Assembly (NCBI GenBank): GCA_031278495.1
Contig: JAITKG010000085.1
Coordinates: 1 to 6,703, forward strand
Direction of reading: 5' to 3'
DNA length: 6,703 nt
From: Prevotellaceae bacterium
GTDB lineage: Bacteria > Bacteroidota > Bacteroidia > Bacteroidales > UBA932
The number at the start of each line of letters is the position of its first letter. The first letter of the stretch is position 1. This document shows positions 6,553 through 6,703 of the stretch, one piece after another. The position numbers and the translations under genes are program-made. The notes beneath the pieces are model-generated. The model did no database searches and was not told the DNA's origin. It saw only the letters and a program-made list of their open reading frames with translations.

Positions 6553-6556
6553 GATA
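6549..6556 (-). promoter_or_regulatory. Promoter -7 element of the nqr operon
   Basis: The minus strand reads TATCTTTG at 6556-6549, an exact match to the Bacteroidota TAnnTTTG element. Transcription would begin a few bases downstream, around 6540-6545, leaving a leader of roughly 20 nt before the nqrA ATG. No clear TTTG -33 box is found about 19 nt upstream, so the promoter may be weak alone or need an activator. Confidence 0.7.
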
Positions 6557-6571
6557 CAAAAAAAACAGTTC

Positions 6572-6590
6572 ACTATTGTGTAAAAATAGT
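6572..6590. promoter_or_regulatory. Inverted repeat in the -33 region of the nqr promoter
   Basis: ACTATT (6572-6577) and AATAGT (6585-6590) are perfect inverted arms around a 7-nt spacer. The site is centred about 27 bp upstream of the -7 element, near the place of the missing -33 box, which would suit an activator or repressor. The arms are short and AT-rich, so chance is possible. Confidence 0.3.
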
Positions 6591-6703
6591 CATTGACATG
6601 GCTTGGCAAATCCAAGTTTCCAGTGCAACCGGACTGCAAGCCGTGCTGGTTTGCCCTCTTCTCAACAGCATTCAAAGATTTCAAGATTTAAGGTTGCATA
6701 GTG
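6591..6703. other. Upstream region with no assignable gene
   Basis: No recognisable gene lies here. A small hairpin has arms CTTGG (6602-6606) and CCAAG (6612-6616) with a 5-nt loop and no T-run on either side. A plus-strand frame opens at ATG 6598 (MAWQIQVSSATGLQ) and is still open at the window end after 35 codons; it has no recognised similarity and no clear promoter. On the minus strand one frame entering from the right edge stops with TGA at 6664-6662, which could be the end of an upstream gene, but 13 codons are too few to judge. Confidence 0.4.

Noticed and set aside
6602..6616. CTTGG/CCAAG hairpin as a terminator of an upstream gene
   Set aside because: The arms are only 5 bp, no T-run follows in either direction and no gene end is established nearby.
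6490..6684. 64-codon minus-strand open frame across the nqr promoter and nqrA start
   Set aside because: It starts at a TTG, crosses the promoter and overlaps nqrA in another frame. The product has no recognisable features.

Overview
The window holds a complete minus-strand operon for the Na+-translocating NADH:quinone reductase (Na+-NQR) in the order nqrA-nqrB-nqrC-nqrD-nqrE-nqrF. It is followed after 26 bp by the first 150 codons of an OmpA-like, peptidoglycan-binding envelope protein that runs off the left edge. The host is most probably a member of the Bacteroidota, likely Bacteroidales. Supporting signs are a TAnnTTTG-type -7 promoter element before nqrA, mostly absent Shine-Dalgarno sequences, short AT-rich TAAT-led repeats in the gaps, a signal peptide ending in SAQ, and an OmpA domain with a Cys-x5-Cys loop before the NRR segment. 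The genus cannot be fixed from the sequence.

Layout from right to left, in the direction of transcription. 6525-6703 is a control region with a -7 element, a perfect 12-bp palindrome on top of it and a second inverted repeat upstream. nqrA (6524-5163) is followed by a 69-bp repeat-bearing gap, then nqrB (5093-3930), 21 bp, nqrC (3908-3126), an 82-bp gap with an 8-bp tandem repeat, nqrD (3043-2402), 44 bp, nqrE (2357-1740), 21 bp, nqrF (1718-477), 26 bp, and the OmpA-like gene (450 to beyond 1). No terminator is visible between any of these genes, so one transcript is likely. A possible extra promoter lies inside the 3' end of nqrF.

The six Nqr proteins form one inner-membrane complex. NqrF takes hydride from NADH onto FAD and passes electrons through its 2Fe-2S cluster. 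The NqrD/NqrE pair carries them across the membrane through a cysteine-bound iron-sulfur centre. Covalent FMNs on NqrC and NqrB and the riboflavin of NqrB then deliver them to quinone (probably menaquinone here), coupled to Na+ export. All the main cofactor ligands are present. The one departure at a cofactor site is in NqrC, where the Asp that opens the usual flavinylation motif is Asn. The maturation genes apbE and nqrM, which follow nqrF in gamma-proteobacteria, are not in this window.

The gene content is ordinary core metabolism and I see no undescribed system. The points most worth a second look are the TAA-led short repeats that recur in the gaps and supply the stop codons and last codons of nqrA and nqrD, the NqrC motif change, and the promoter architecture.
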